Shown: positions 1 to 8,126 of the stretch, in pieces
Layout: each line of letters starts with the position of its first letter
How positions within the stretch are numbered: position 1 is the stretch's first letter
NCBI GenBank assembly: GCA_002421985.1
Contig: DISF01000017.1
Span: forward strand, 1,136 to 34,806
Direction of reading: 5' to 3'
DNA length: 33,671 bases
Source of the DNA: Roseovarius sp. UBA6217
GTDB taxonomy: Bacteria > Pseudomonadota > Alphaproteobacteria > Rhodobacterales > Rhodobacteraceae
The notes under the pieces: model-generated
Told to the model about the DNA's origin: nothing
Seen by the model: only the letters and a program-made list of their open reading frames with translations
Database searches by the model: none
Translations under genes and position numbers: made by a program

Positions 1-2
1 AC

Positions 3-1493
3 CTCGACAAGTGCATCGGGTGTCACACCTGTTCGGTCACCTGCAAGAACGTCTGGACCACGCGCGACGGCGTCGAATACGCTTGGTTCAACAACGTCGA
101 GACAAAGCCCGGCACCGGCTATCCCACCGACTGGGAAAACCAGAAGCGCTGGAACGGCGGGTGGGTGCGGTCGGCCAGCGGCAAGCTGCAACCGAAACAG
201 GGGGCCAAGTGGCGGATCCTTGCGAACATCTTCGCCAACCCCTCGATGCCCGAGATCGACGATTACTACGAGCCGTTCGATTTCGACTATGACCACCTGA
301 AATCCGCCCCCGACATGCAAGCCTTCCCTACCGCGCGCCCCCGGTCGAAGATCACCGGAGAGCGGATGGAAAAGATCGAAAAAGGCCCGAACTGGGAGGA
401 AATCCTGGGCGGCGAATTTTCCAAACGGTCGCAGGACTACAATTTCGACAAGGTGCAGAAGGACATCTATGGAGAGTATGAGAATACCTTCATGATGTAT
501 CTGCCGCGCCTGTGCGAGCATTGCCTGAATCCAACGTGTTCGGCTTCCTGCCCCTCGGGTGCGATCTACAAGCGCGAAGAGGATGGCATCGTCCTGATCG
601 ACCAGGAAAAATGCCGCGGCTGGCGGATGTGCATTTCCGGCTGCCCCTACAAGAAGGTCTATTACAACTGGGATACCGGCAAATCGGAAAAATGCACCTT
701 CTGCTATCCGCGCATCGAATCCGGCCAGCCGACAGTCTGTTCCGAAACCTGCGTCGGGCGCATCCGCTATCTGGGCGTGATCCTCTATGACGCCGACAAG
801 ATCGAGGCGGCGGCGAGCGCCGAGCGCGAAACCGATCTTTACGGCGCGCAGCTGGATGTCTTCCTTGACCCCAACGACCCCGAGGTGATCGCCGCCGCCC
901 GCCGCGACGGTGTGCCCGAGGACTGGATCGAGGCCGCCAAGGTCAGCCCGATCTGGAAGATGGCCATGGACTGGAAGGTCGCCTTCCCGCTGCACCCCGA
1001 ATACCGCACCTTGCCGATGGTCTGGTACATCCCGCCGCTTTCGCCGATCCAGAACGCCGCCCAGGCCGGTCAGATCGCGATGAGCGACCAGATGCCCGAC
1101 GTGCGGTCCTTGCGCATCCCGGTGAAGTACCTTGCCAACATGCTGACCGCAGGGGACGAGGAACCCATCGTCTCGGCGCTGGAGCGGATGTCGGCCATGC
1201 GGCTTTACATGCGGGCGCTGACCGTGGACGGCGTGCGGGACGAGGGCATCGCCGCCCGCGTCGGCATGTCGGGCCGGATGATCGAAGACATGTACAAGAT
1301 CATGGCGATTGCCGACTACGAGGACCGTTTCGCGATCCCCACCGCGCACCGCGAACAGAACGAGTCAGGGGCCGACATCCGCGGCGGCTGCGGCTTTACC
1401 GACGGCAACGGCTGTTCGACCGGCGACAGCGGCAAGACCAGCCTGTTCGGCGGCAAGAAGAAATCCTTTGCCCTTCCGCTGGAGTCGTTCTGA
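3..1493 (+). CDS. narH: Respiratory nitrate reductase beta subunit NarH (5' end outside the window)
   Basis: This is the iron-sulfur electron-transfer subunit of the membrane-bound nitrate reductase NarGHI; it passes electrons from the NarI hemes to the molybdenum subunit NarG on the cytoplasmic face. The reading frame is open from base 3 and shows the first cluster motif at once (CIGCHTC followed by C, about 12-50). A second group (CEHC..C..C) lies near 515-555. A third reads CRGWRMCISGC near 612-645, where Trp replaces a Cys, the NarH hallmark of the [3Fe-4S] site. A fourth set (CTFC, C, C) lies near 690-755. About 496 residues are visible against roughly 510 in E. coli NarH, so only some 15-20 N-terminal residues are missing. 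The stop overlaps the narJ start (TGATG). Upstream narG is presumably just outside the window. Confidence 0.97.
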   Translation, partial: LDKCIGCHTCSVTCKNVWTTRDGVEYAWFNNVETKPGTGYPTDWENQKRWNGGWVRSASGKLQPKQGAKWRILANIFANPSMPEIDDYYEPFDFDYDHLKSAPDMQAFPTARPRSKITGERMEKIEKGPNWEEILGGEFSKRSQDYNFDKVQKDIYGEYENTFMMYLPRLCEHCLNPTCSASCPSGAIYKREEDGIVLIDQEKCRGWRMCISGCPYKKVYYNWDTGKSEKCTFCYPRIESGQPTVCSETCVGRIRYLGVILYDADKIEAAASAERETDLYGAQLDVFLDPNDPEVIAAARRDGVPEDWIEAAKVSPIWKMAMDWKVAFPLHPEYRTLPMVWYIPPLSPIQNAAQAGQIAMSDQMPDVRSLRIPVKYLANMLTAGDEEPIVSALERMSAMRLYMRALTVDGVRDEGIAARVGMSGRMIEDMYKIMAIADYEDRFAIPTAHREQNESGADIRGGCGFTDGNGCSTGDSGKTSLFGGKKKSFALPLESF

Positions 1494-2218
1494 TGATGGA
1501 CCGCACACTCAAGGCCCTGTCGCTGATCCTGAGCTACCCGACGCAGGACCTGCAACAGGCCATGCCGGATATCGGGACCGTTCTGGCGACGGATCCCCGT
1601 TTCACCCCCGACACGCGGGCCGCGCTTGGGCAGCTTGCCGAGACCATCGGGCAGGGCGACCTGTTCGAGGCCGAGGAAAGCTACGTCATGCTTTTCGACC
1701 GCTCGCGCACCCTTTCGCTGAACCTGTTCGAGCATGTCCATGGCGAGAGCCGGGATCGGGGTGGTGCGATGGTCAGCCTGATCGAAGCCTATCGTGAGGG
1801 CGGGTTCGAGCCTGCCACCACGGAACTGCCCGACCATTTGCCGGTATTGTTGGAATTCCTGTCAATGCGTCCCTTTGCAGAAGTGCAGGAAACCTTGGCG
1901 GACGCGGCACATATCCTTGATGCGCTTGCGACCCGGCTTGCCAGGCGCGAGAGTGGGTATGCCGCCGCGTTCGCCGCTCTTTCCCAGCTTGCCGGCGATC
2001 AGGCAGACGCGGATGCCGTGGCCGGCATGCTGTCGCAGCCTGACGACGACCCGACCGATCTGGCAGCGCTCGATGCCGTCTGGGAAGAGACCGAGGTCAC
2101 CTTTGGCCCCGATCCAAATGCCGGTTGTCCGCAGGTGCGTGACCTGCTGGCGACGATGGATATGCCTCAGAACGCCACTGCGGCCACGCCGCCTCGCCAT
2201 TCCCACGCCGCCGAGTGA
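1493..2218 (+). CDS. narJ: Nitrate reductase assembly chaperone NarJ
   Basis: NarJ is the dedicated cytoplasmic chaperone that holds apo-NarG during molybdenum-cofactor and iron-sulfur insertion; it is not part of the final enzyme. The 241-residue product is acidic and helical, starts MMDRTLKALSLILSYPTQ and carries the family's conserved LNLFEHVHGESRDRG segment around residues 75-90. Length matches the family (about 230-240). The start overlaps the narH stop by one base; a second ATG lies three bases later, so the exact initiator is uncertain. The C-terminal tail is His/Ala rich. Its place between narH and narI is the canonical narGHJI order and implies co-transcription. Confidence 0.95.
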   Translation: MMDRTLKALSLILSYPTQDLQQAMPDIGTVLATDPRFTPDTRAALGQLAETIGQGDLFEAEESYVMLFDRSRTLSLNLFEHVHGESRDRGGAMVSLIEAYREGGFEPATTELPDHLPVLLEFLSMRPFAEVQETLADAAHILDALATRLARRESGYAAAFAALSQLAGDQADADAVAGMLSQPDDDPTDLAALDAVWEETEVTFGPDPNAGCPQVRDLLATMDMPQNATAATPPRHSHAAE

Positions 2219-2229
2219 AGGAGGCCGAC

Positions 2230-2997
2230 ATGCATGATTTCCTGTTCGGGGTTTACCCCTATATCGCGACCGGCGTTCTGATCGTCGGCTCTGTCGCCCG
2301 TTACGAGCGCGATCCCTTCACCTGGAAGACCTCGTCCAGCCAGCTGCTGCGCCGAAAGCAACTGATCATCGGGTCGATCCTGTTCCATGTTGGCGTGCTG
2401 GTGATCTTCTTTGGTCACCTGATCGGTCTGCTGACACCGATTGCGGTGTTCGACGCCTTGGGCGTCAGCCACGGCGCCAAGCAGCTTCTGGCGGTGATAG
2501 CCGGGGGGATTGCCGGCGCCATGGCGCTGGCCGGGGGGCTTATGCTGTTCCACCGGCGCTGGACCGACCCGCGCATCCGCGCCACCTCGAGCTTTGCCGA
2601 CACGGCGATCCTGGTTCTGCTGCTGGCGCAACTGGTGCTGGGGATGGGAACGATCGTGGTCTCGCTGGGTCATCTGGATGGTCACGAGATGACCAAGTTC
2701 ATGTCCTGGGCGCAGCGCATCGCCACCTTCCGTTCGGGTGCGGCCGATCAGATTGTGGATGTGGCGCTGGTGTTCAAGCTGCATCTGTTCCTGGGCCTGA
2801 CGATCTTCCTGCTGTTCCCCTTCACGCGGCTTGTTCATATCCTGTCGGGGTTCTTTGCGCCTCTGCGGTATATGTTCGCCCGCAGCGGGTATCAGATCGT
2901 GCGGTCGCGCCGGACCCGCCCGCTTGAGGACCGTCGCCGCGCGTTCGACACGGTGCAAGCCAAGCGCGGTCCCACCGCCACGACGCCAGCGGAGTGA
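2230..2997 (+). CDS. narI: Respiratory nitrate reductase gamma subunit NarI (cytochrome b)
   Basis: NarI is the membrane diheme cytochrome b that oxidises quinol and feeds electrons to NarH. From the ATG at 2230 the protein is 255 residues with five predicted membrane segments. Four heme-ligand histidines are visible with family spacing: H53 and H63 in the second helix, H185 and H203 in the last. The start was chosen because a strong AAGGAGG (2218-2224) lies five bases upstream; a GTG at 2215 overlapping the narJ stop would add five residues but has no ribosome site. The C-terminal tail after residue 210 is basic and cytoplasmic. It sits 11 bases after narJ and runs into the isomerase gene. 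Confidence 0.96.
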   Translation: MHDFLFGVYPYIATGVLIVGSVARYERDPFTWKTSSSQLLRRKQLIIGSILFHVGVLVIFFGHLIGLLTPIAVFDALGVSHGAKQLLAVIAGGIAGAMALAGGLMLFHRRWTDPRIRATSSFADTAILVLLLAQLVLGMGTIVVSLGHLDGHEMTKFMSWAQRIATFRSGAADQIVDVALVFKLHLFLGLTIFLLFPFTRLVHILSGFFAPLRYMFARSGYQIVRSRRTRPLEDRRRAFDTVQAKRGPTATTPAE

Positions 2998-3002
2998 GCC
3001 AG

Positions 3003-3797
3003 ATGAATGTGGTCCTCTTTCCCGATCTTGTCGTGAACGGCGAAACCATCCCCTCGGCGGCAATCGCCGCCGAGGCCCAGAACCACGAAGCCCCCAAGGA
3101 CAAGCCGGGCATCGCCTGGCGCAAGGCCGCGCAAGCATTGGCCATCCGCGCACTGCTGTTGCAAGAGGCGAAGCGACGGGGGTTGAGGGCCGACCCGCTC
3201 GAGCTGGCGCCGGGGCGGTTCGAGACGGACGACGAAGCCCTGATCCGCGCCCTGCTGGACGAGGCGCTTCTGATTGCGCCCGTCGGCGAAGGTGCCGTGC
3301 GCGCGGAATGGGAGAAGGACCCTGCCCGATATCGTTCGGCCCCGCTCTGGGATGTCTCGCACATCCTGTGCGCCTGCGATCCGCGGGACGAAGCCGAGTG
3401 TGGGCTGGCCGAGGTACGGGCCAAGGCCCTGCTGGCGCGGCTTGATGGTGATGCCAAAGGGTTCGCCGCCACTGCCCGTGAAAGCGATTGCGGCTCAAAA
3501 GCATCGGGCGGCCATCTGGGCCAGCTGGGTCCGGGCGACACCGTGCCCGAGTTCGAGGCGGCGCTGCGCACCCTGACCGAGGGCGGCATCACGCCCGCAC
3601 CTGTCCTGTCGCGGCATGGCTGGCACATTATACGCCTGAACGCGACGGCGCCTGGGCAGGTGCTGCCCTATGAAACTGTTCGCCCCAAGATCGCGCAAGC
3701 GCTTGAAAAAGCCGCTTGGGCCGATGCGTCGAGGGCGTTCGTGGAAAGCCTCGCCGACCGGTCGAGCATCACCGGCGCAAGTCTTGGGCCGATCTGA
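3003..3797 (+). CDS. PpiC/parvulin-type peptidyl-prolyl isomerase of the nar operon
   Basis: A parvulin-type prolyl cis-trans isomerase or foldase, frequently found after narI in alphaproteobacteria. The rotamase core shows in the second half: WDVSHILCACDP (about residue 115), GGHLGQLGPGDTVPEF (about 175) and SRHGWHIIRLNATAPG (about 200-220), all parvulin signatures. No signal peptide is visible, so it probably acts in the cytoplasm, plausibly on nitrate-reductase assembly (inference from position). A GGAG at 2991-2994 eight bases before ATG 3003 supports this start; a GTG at 2994 overlapping the narI stop is the alternative and adds three residues. The N-terminal half (about 110 residues) is less conserved and predicted helical. 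Confidence 0.88.
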   Translation: MNVVLFPDLVVNGETIPSAAIAAEAQNHEAPKDKPGIAWRKAAQALAIRALLLQEAKRRGLRADPLELAPGRFETDDEALIRALLDEALLIAPVGEGAVRAEWEKDPARYRSAPLWDVSHILCACDPRDEAECGLAEVRAKALLARLDGDAKGFAATARESDCGSKASGGHLGQLGPGDTVPEFEAALRTLTEGGITPAPVLSRHGWHIIRLNATAPGQVLPYETVRPKIAQALEKAAWADASRAFVESLADRSSITGASLGPI

Positions 3798-3817
3798 ACC
3801 ACGCGAAAGGACGTGTC

Positions 3818-4387
3818 ATGCAACCGTCAGAGCCTCTGCTGCGTGGGAGCGGTGAGAAGCCGACGAGCCTGGGCCTGCTTGCTAATCCTCTGGATTTCAT
3901 CAGCGAAGACCACCTGCGCGAACGTCAGGTTTGCGCAATGATCGACCGGCTTGCAACGTCGGACGTTCTCAATCGCCAAGTAGTGACAACGGTGCTGCGC
4001 TTTCTGAACGAGGAACTGAATGTCCACCTGCGCGACGAGGCAGAGGACCTGTTTCCGCTTCTTGCCAGGCGTTGCACGGAGGAGGATGCGATCGAGGGTG
4101 TGATCGACCGGATCAGGGCCGATCAGGATGAGGCGATGCGTCTGCTGCCGGATGTGCGTGCAATGCTGGCTGGTTACCTCGATAGGGAGGGCGCTCTGTC
4201 TGCCAAGGAGCGCGGGGTATTGTCCAGGTTTGCGGGGCATGTGCGCCGCCACCTGGTGGCCGAGAACGCAATCCTTTTGCCGATTTCCCGGGTCCGGCTG
4301 ACTCGGGCCGATCTGCGGAACCTGTCGAAACACATGCGGTCGAGACGCGGGCTGCCAGATTTTCCGGAGACGACCGATGCTGAATGA
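3818..4387 (+). CDS. Hemerythrin-like domain protein in the nar operon
   Basis: A 189-residue four-helix-bundle protein of the hemerythrin family, which can bind a non-heme di-iron site and in bacteria serves in O2/NO binding or iron-sulfur repair. Visible ligand motifs from ATG 3818 are H32 (EDHLRERQ), H70-x3-E74 (HLRDE) and H141/H145-x3-E149 (HVRRHLVAE). The third-helix motif, usually A-D-H-D-E, reads ADQDEA with Q103, so one customary histidine is missing. The start is supported by AAGGA (3807-3811) six bases upstream; upstream in-frame starts lie inside the isomerase gene. It overlaps the carbonic anhydrase gene by 11 bases, so translation is probably coupled. Iron binding and function are unproven. 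Confidence 0.85.
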   Translation: MQPSEPLLRGSGEKPTSLGLLANPLDFISEDHLRERQVCAMIDRLATSDVLNRQVVTTVLRFLNEELNVHLRDEAEDLFPLLARRCTEEDAIEGVIDRIRADQDEAMRLLPDVRAMLAGYLDREGALSAKERGVLSRFAGHVRRHLVAENAILLPISRVRLTRADLRNLSKHMRSRRGLPDFPETTDAE

Positions 4388-5009
4388 CCTCCTGGCGCGC
4401 AACATGGCGTGGTCGAAACAACGTCACGACGAGGAGCCTGACTATTTCACCCGCCTCGCCGCCCTTCAGGCGCCCGAGTTCTTCTGGATCGGCTGTTCGG
4501 ACAGCCGGGTTCCGGCCAACGTCGTCGCCGGCCTCGACCCCGGCGAGGTCTTCGTCCATCGCAACGTTGCCAACATCGTTCATTCCTCGGACATGAACCT
4601 GCTATCGGCGCTGGAGTTCGCGGTCGATGCGTTGCATGTGCGCGAGATCATCGTCTGCGGCCACTATGGCTGCGGCGGGGTCAAGGCCGCGACCGAGGAT
4701 CTGCCGCACGGTCTGGCTGATCACTGGCTCGAGCCGATCCGGCGCCTGGCCCGCGCTTACGCGGTCGATCTGGGGCGCGAACCCGACTTTGAGGCACAAC
4801 GCGACCGGCTGGCGGAACTCAATGTGGTCGAGGGCGTGCGGCGCGTCTGCGAAACGCCGATCCTGCAGAGAGCGTGGCGTCGCGGGGCTGATGTCCGAGT
4901 GCACGGCCTGATCTACGGGCTCAAGGACGGGCGCCTGCGCGATCTCGATTGCAGCATCGGGCCCGGGCATTTCCAGCCTAACCATTCCGCCGCGGAGGCA
5001 GCACAATGA
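4377..5009 (+). CDS. can: Beta-class carbonic anhydrase
   Basis: Catalyses reversible hydration of CO2 to bicarbonate in the cytoplasm, using zinc. The 210-residue product matches bacterial beta-class enzymes in length. The zinc ligands are clear: C40 and D42 in the CSDSR motif, H96 and C99 in CGHYGCGG. The GEVFVHRNVANIV segment that lines the active site is also present. The gene overlaps the hemerythrin gene by 11 bases and moeA by 4 (ATGA), so it is a genuine member of the nar operon. Why a carbonic anhydrase is kept in a nitrate-respiration operon is not obvious; bicarbonate or pH balance during anaerobic growth is one possibility (inference). Confidence 0.95.
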   Translation: MLNDLLARNMAWSKQRHDEEPDYFTRLAALQAPEFFWIGCSDSRVPANVVAGLDPGEVFVHRNVANIVHSSDMNLLSALEFAVDALHVREIIVCGHYGCGGVKAATEDLPHGLADHWLEPIRRLARAYAVDLGREPDFEAQRDRLAELNVVEGVRRVCETPILQRAWRRGADVRVHGLIYGLKDGRLRDLDCSIGPGHFQPNHSAAEAAQ

Positions 5010-6283
5010 GCATCCATCAAGCCATCACGTCACCGGGCTGCGGCTGTGACAGTCAGGACATGCTTCACGCGCTGATCGGCATCGACGAGGCCCTGGCCCG
5101 GATTGCGGGGCATGTAGCACCGGTCGGCCGCACCGAGGCCTTGTCGCTCGACCACGCCTTTGGCCGCATTCTTGCCCAGCCGGTCCGGTCCCGGTCCATG
5201 GCTCCGCCTTTCGACAATGCGGCGATGGATGGCTATGCGATCGCGACATCGGCCCTGACTGGTGCCGGACCTTGGGTGCTGCCAGTCGTTGCCCGCGTGC
5301 CTGCCGGGCAGGCGGTGACGACACCGGTTGCAGGAGCCATGGCGGCCCGGATCTTCACGGGCGCACCAATCCCGGATGGCGCAGATGCGGTCGTGATGCA
5401 GGAGGACGTCCTGCGCGACGGGGACGTCATTCATCTGTCGCGCCGGCCTGAATCGGGATTGAATATCCGCCGTGCGGGCAGTGACATGGCGAGCGGCGCG
5501 ATCGTCCTCGACAAGGGGCAGAGGCTTGGCCCTAGGGAGATCGCCGCCGGTGCCGCCGCCGGTGCAGGCATCCTGCGCGTTCGGCGCAAGCTCCGCGTGG
5601 CACTGCTTGTCACCGGCGACGAGGTACGCCGCGCCGGGGGCGCGCGCGAGGCCGCCCAGATATGGGACGTGAACACACCGATGCTGACAGCAAGCCTTTC
5701 AGCTGCGGATGTCGACATCATTGCCTCGGCTCATGGTGCCGACAACCTTGCCGGTCTTGTCCGTCAATTGGGCGACATGGCGGCGCAAGCCGATCTTGTC
5801 ATCACCACAGGCGGTATCTCGGTGGGCGAAGAAGACCATGTGAAGCCGGCCGTCACGGCACTTGGCGGCGAAACCCTGTTCAGCGGCGTTGCGATCAAAC
5901 CGGGTAAGCCGGTGTCGGTCGGGCGCATCGGCAAGGCGCAATGGCTAGGTTTGCCCGGCAATCCGGTATCGGCCTTCGTGACGTGGCAAGTCTTCGGACT
6001 GGCGCTGGTCCGTGCCCTGAGCGGCGAGGGACTCGCCCCGACCCGGCGGCATGTCGTGACCGCAGGCCCGATCTGCCGCAAGCCAGGGCGCTGCGAACTC
6101 CGACCTGCCACGCTGGCCGGTTTCGATGCCCAGGGTCGCGAGATCGTCCGTTTCGAGGGTGCCACGCATTCGGCCCGGGTCGGGCTGCTCTCTCGCGCCG
6201 ATGGGCTGATGTTTCTGCCCGCCGATGCCGAGAGCCTGCCTGCCGGTGCTCTGGTCGAATTCCAACCATTCTGCCAATCCTGA
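5006..6283 (+). CDS. moeA: Molybdopterin molybdotransferase MoeA
   Basis: MoeA inserts molybdate into adenylylated molybdopterin, the last common step of molybdenum-cofactor synthesis, which nitrate reductase requires. The 425-residue product has the family landmarks: PFDNAAMDGYA near residue 70, GAPIPDGADAVVMQED near 115-130, VTGDE near 200, TTGGISVGEEDHVK near 265-280 and GLPGNPVSAFVT near 315. About 20 extra N-terminal residues (with a CGCDSQ stretch) precede the usual MoeA start; an internal ATG at 5060 could be the true one, although the ATGA overlap with the carbonic anhydrase favours 5006. Its position ties cofactor supply to nitrate-reductase expression. Confidence 0.95.
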   Translation: MSIHQAITSPGCGCDSQDMLHALIGIDEALARIAGHVAPVGRTEALSLDHAFGRILAQPVRSRSMAPPFDNAAMDGYAIATSALTGAGPWVLPVVARVPAGQAVTTPVAGAMAARIFTGAPIPDGADAVVMQEDVLRDGDVIHLSRRPESGLNIRRAGSDMASGAIVLDKGQRLGPREIAAGAAAGAGILRVRRKLRVALLVTGDEVRRAGGAREAAQIWDVNTPMLTASLSAADVDIIASAHGADNLAGLVRQLGDMAAQADLVITTGGISVGEEDHVKPAVTALGGETLFSGVAIKPGKPVSVGRIGKAQWLGLPGNPVSAFVTWQVFGLALVRALSGEGLAPTRRHVVTAGPICRKPGRCELRPATLAGFDAQGREIVRFEGATHSARVGLLSRADGLMFLPADAESLPAGALVEFQPFCQS

Positions 6284-6295
6284 AGGAGCCCGGAC

Positions 6296-6817
6296 ATGAA
6301 ACTTGCTTACACGATGGCGCCGGGACGCGGCGATACGGATCTGGTGCTTGAACGGCTGGCAGCCGACCTCTCAGCCCAGGGCCTCAGATGCTGCGGAACC
6401 GTCCAGATCAACAGCGAGCGCGCAAATGCCGGCCCGTGCGATATGGATGTTCGAGTGTTGCCCGATGGTCCCGTTCTGCGCATCAGCCAGGACCTTGGCC
6501 CGCAGGCGCGGGGGTGCCGCCTCGACCCGGCCGCGCTGGAAACGGCGGTCGCAATGGTTGCGGCCAGCCTATCCTCCGGCGCCGACCTGCTGATCGTCAA
6601 CAAGTTCGGCAAACACGAGGCTGAAGGGCGAGGGTTCCGCCACGTGATCGCCGAGGCGCTGGCAATGGATATCCCGGTTCTGGTGGGGCTCAATACGCTC
6701 AACCGACCGGCCTTCGAAAACTTCGCGGAGGGGCTGGCAGTTCGGCTGCCGTCTGATCCTGCGGCGCTGACGGCTTGGGTTGAGGAAGTGACAACGAGGG
6801 TTGACGAGGTGGCCTAA
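6296..6817 (+). CDS. DUF2478 family protein, copy 1
   Basis: A 173-residue protein of the DUF2478 family, often found near molybdenum-enzyme genes and of unproven function; some members are labelled THEP1-like NTPases by similarity. Visible motifs are GRGDTD at the N-terminus (a degenerate P-loop-like turn), CDMDVRVLPDGP near residue 50, ISQDLGPQARGCRLD near 63-77 and LLIVNKFGKHEAEGRGFR near 100-117. A clear AAGGAG (6283-6288) lies seven bases before the ATG. It follows moeA by 12 bases and is the last gene of the plus-strand operon, ending two bases before the convergent ArsR gene. A paralogue lies at 13551-14084. Confidence 0.85.
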   Translation: MKLAYTMAPGRGDTDLVLERLAADLSAQGLRCCGTVQINSERANAGPCDMDVRVLPDGPVLRISQDLGPQARGCRLDPAALETAVAMVAASLSSGADLLIVNKFGKHEAEGRGFRHVIAEALAMDIPVLVGLNTLNRPAFENFAEGLAVRLPSDPAALTAWVEEVTTRVDEVA

Positions 6818-6819
6818 GG

Positions 6820-7482
6820 TCAACCGACGCGCGCGACTTCACGTCCCTCCTCGCGCCATTCCGGCAGACCGCCTTCCAGCCGCCGCGCGTTGAGGCCATG
6901 ACGGCGCAGGGTGGCGACGGCCTGATGGGCGTAGACGCAGTAGGGGCCGCGGCAATAGGCAACGATCTCGGCGTCCGGCGCGAGCGTGGGCAGGATCTGC
7001 TCCAGCTGCGCGAGGGTCGCGTTCAGCGCGCCTCGAATGTGGCCCGCAGCGTATTCGTCGGCGGGCCGGACATCGAGCACGGTGACGGAGCCTTCCGCGA
7101 TCCGTGCGGCGAGCTCCGCGCGGCTGAGGGGCTCCGGCGCGTCCTCGCCGCCCGAGAGGCCCCGCAGGATACGCTCGACCTGCGCGAGGTTCCGCTCGGC
7201 GACGATGCGCAGAAAGTCCATCAGCTCCAACGTCTTGGCGTCGGTCAGCCGGTAGATCACCGCCTTGCCGTCGCGGCGGCTGGTGACGAGAGCGGCCCGG
7301 CGCAACTGTTGCAGGTGCTGCGAGCAGTTGGCGATGGTCAGGCCGGTCTTTTCCGCTAGCGCCTCCACTCCTCGTTCCCCCTGCGCCAATTGTTCCAGCA
7401 ACATCAGACGCGCCGGTGCAGAGAGCGCGCGGGCGACAAGCGCGTATTCTTCGAGCAGGGCTGTCTTCGGGCTGGTTGACAT
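6820..7482 (-). CDS. ArsR-family regulator fused to a rhodanese domain
   Basis: A two-domain protein of 220 residues. Residues 12-105 form an ArsR-type winged helix (SAPARLMLLEQLAQGE, then the recognition region with ANCSQHLQQLRRAALV); C53 is the only cysteine in this domain. Residues 115-215 form a rhodanese (sulfurtransferase) domain with VLDVRPADEYAAGHI and the active-site loop CRGPYC (catalytic C177). Such fusions are known regulators in sulfide, persulfide or redox control; here the target is unknown. ATG 7482 is preferred; a TTG at 7494 would add four residues. An inverted repeat at 7505-7522, just upstream, is a candidate operator for autoregulation. Confidence 0.88.
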   Translation of the reverse strand: MSTSPKTALLEEYALVARALSAPARLMLLEQLAQGERGVEALAEKTGLTIANCSQHLQQLRRAALVTSRRDGKAVIYRLTDAKTLELMDFLRIVAERNLAQVERILRGLSGGEDAPEPLSRAELAARIAEGSVTVLDVRPADEYAAGHIRGALNATLAQLEQILPTLAPDAEIVAYCRGPYCVYAHQAVATLRRHGLNARRLEGGLPEWREEGREVARVG

Positions 7483-7504
7483 GGGTAACTGCAAGTCCTA
7501 ATCA

Positions 7505-7522
7505 TTCAAGTGATAAATTGAA
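7505..7522. promoter_or_regulatory. Candidate ArsR-type operator (TTCAA-N8-TTGAA)
   Basis: An inverted repeat with 5-base arms and an 8-base spacer sits 22 bases upstream of the ArsR-rhodanese start, in the only intergenic space on that side. Related persulfide-sensing ArsR proteins bind comparable AT-rich dyads with an ATTC-N8-GAAT core, which this resembles. Binding is inferred, not shown. Confidence 0.4.
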
Positions 7523-7566
7523 AGATAGCGATTTCGCCGCTTTCCGCAACCCCAAGGGTCAAGACC

Positions 7567-7829
7567 ATGTCTGAATCGATCTTGTCCGCAGAACCTGCCA
7601 TCCGCCTCAGCATCTTTCTTGGCGTGCTGGCGGCGATGGCGCTTTGGGAGGTGGCCGCACCACGGCGGCGGCGTGACATCCCGCGGGTGATCCGCCGGAC
7701 GAACAACCTTGGTCTCGTGGTGCTCGACACCGTGATTCTGCGGCTGACCTTTCCGATTGTCGCGGTGGGGCTTGCCGTGATGGCCGAGGACAGCTGCTGG
7801 GGGCTGTTCAACAATATCGACGCGCCCGT
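7567..7829 (+). pseudogene. N-terminal fragment of a sterol desaturase/fatty acid hydroxylase-family membrane protein
   Basis: From the ATG at 7567 about 87 residues read as the start of a membrane hydroxylase of the sterol-desaturase family (RLSIFLGVLAAMALWEVAAPRR, then TNNLGLVVLDTVILRL and a WGLFNNIDAPV loop). The family continues with several His-box motifs for its di-iron site; none are present. At about 7828-7832 similarity stops and the other frame becomes the tail of an MFS transporter. The frame itself stays open to 7992 but the rest is a low-complexity out-of-frame reading. Family assignment is from recall of typical N-termini. Confidence 0.6.
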
Positions 7830-7831
7830 GT

Positions 7832-8126
7832 CGCGGGCTTCGGCATGGCGCTCCTTTACCCGAACCTCTCGGCGGCAGTCGCGGACATTACCCCGCCCGC
7901 GTGGCGCGGCTCTGCCATCGGCATCTACCGCTTCTGGCGCGACCTCGGCTACGCCATCGGCGCCCTGGGACTTGGGCTGGCGGCCAGCCTGACGGGCGCG
8001 GCCGAGGCCGCCTTCTGGTTCGTCGCGATCTCCATGTTCGTCTCCGGCGGCCTGCTGTTCTGGCTGTCGGAGGAGACGCACCCGCGACTCAACCCCGCCA
8101 GCCCACGGGAGCCTGCAGATGCCTGA
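7832..8126 (+). pseudogene. C-terminal fragment of an MFS transporter
   Basis: In the frame that stops at 8126, about 97 residues read as the last third of a major-facilitator transporter: GFGMALLYPNLSAAVADI, then WRGSAIGIYRFWRDLGYAIG and two hydrophobic helices (ALGLGLAASLTG, FWFVAISMFVSGGLLFW) ending in a short polar tail. The YRFWRDLGY motif is typical of one MFS group. The first two thirds are missing, replaced directly by the desaturase head, so the piece has no start of its own. The stop overlaps the ATG of the following DUF1499-like fragment, probably a native neighbour relation. Confidence 0.65.

Noticed and set aside
2167..3504. Minus-strand open frame of 445 codons opposite narI and the isomerase gene
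   Set aside because: It is antisense to two well-recognised genes, reads as Arg/Pro-rich low-complexity sequence and has no family motifs; a product of high GC and codon bias.
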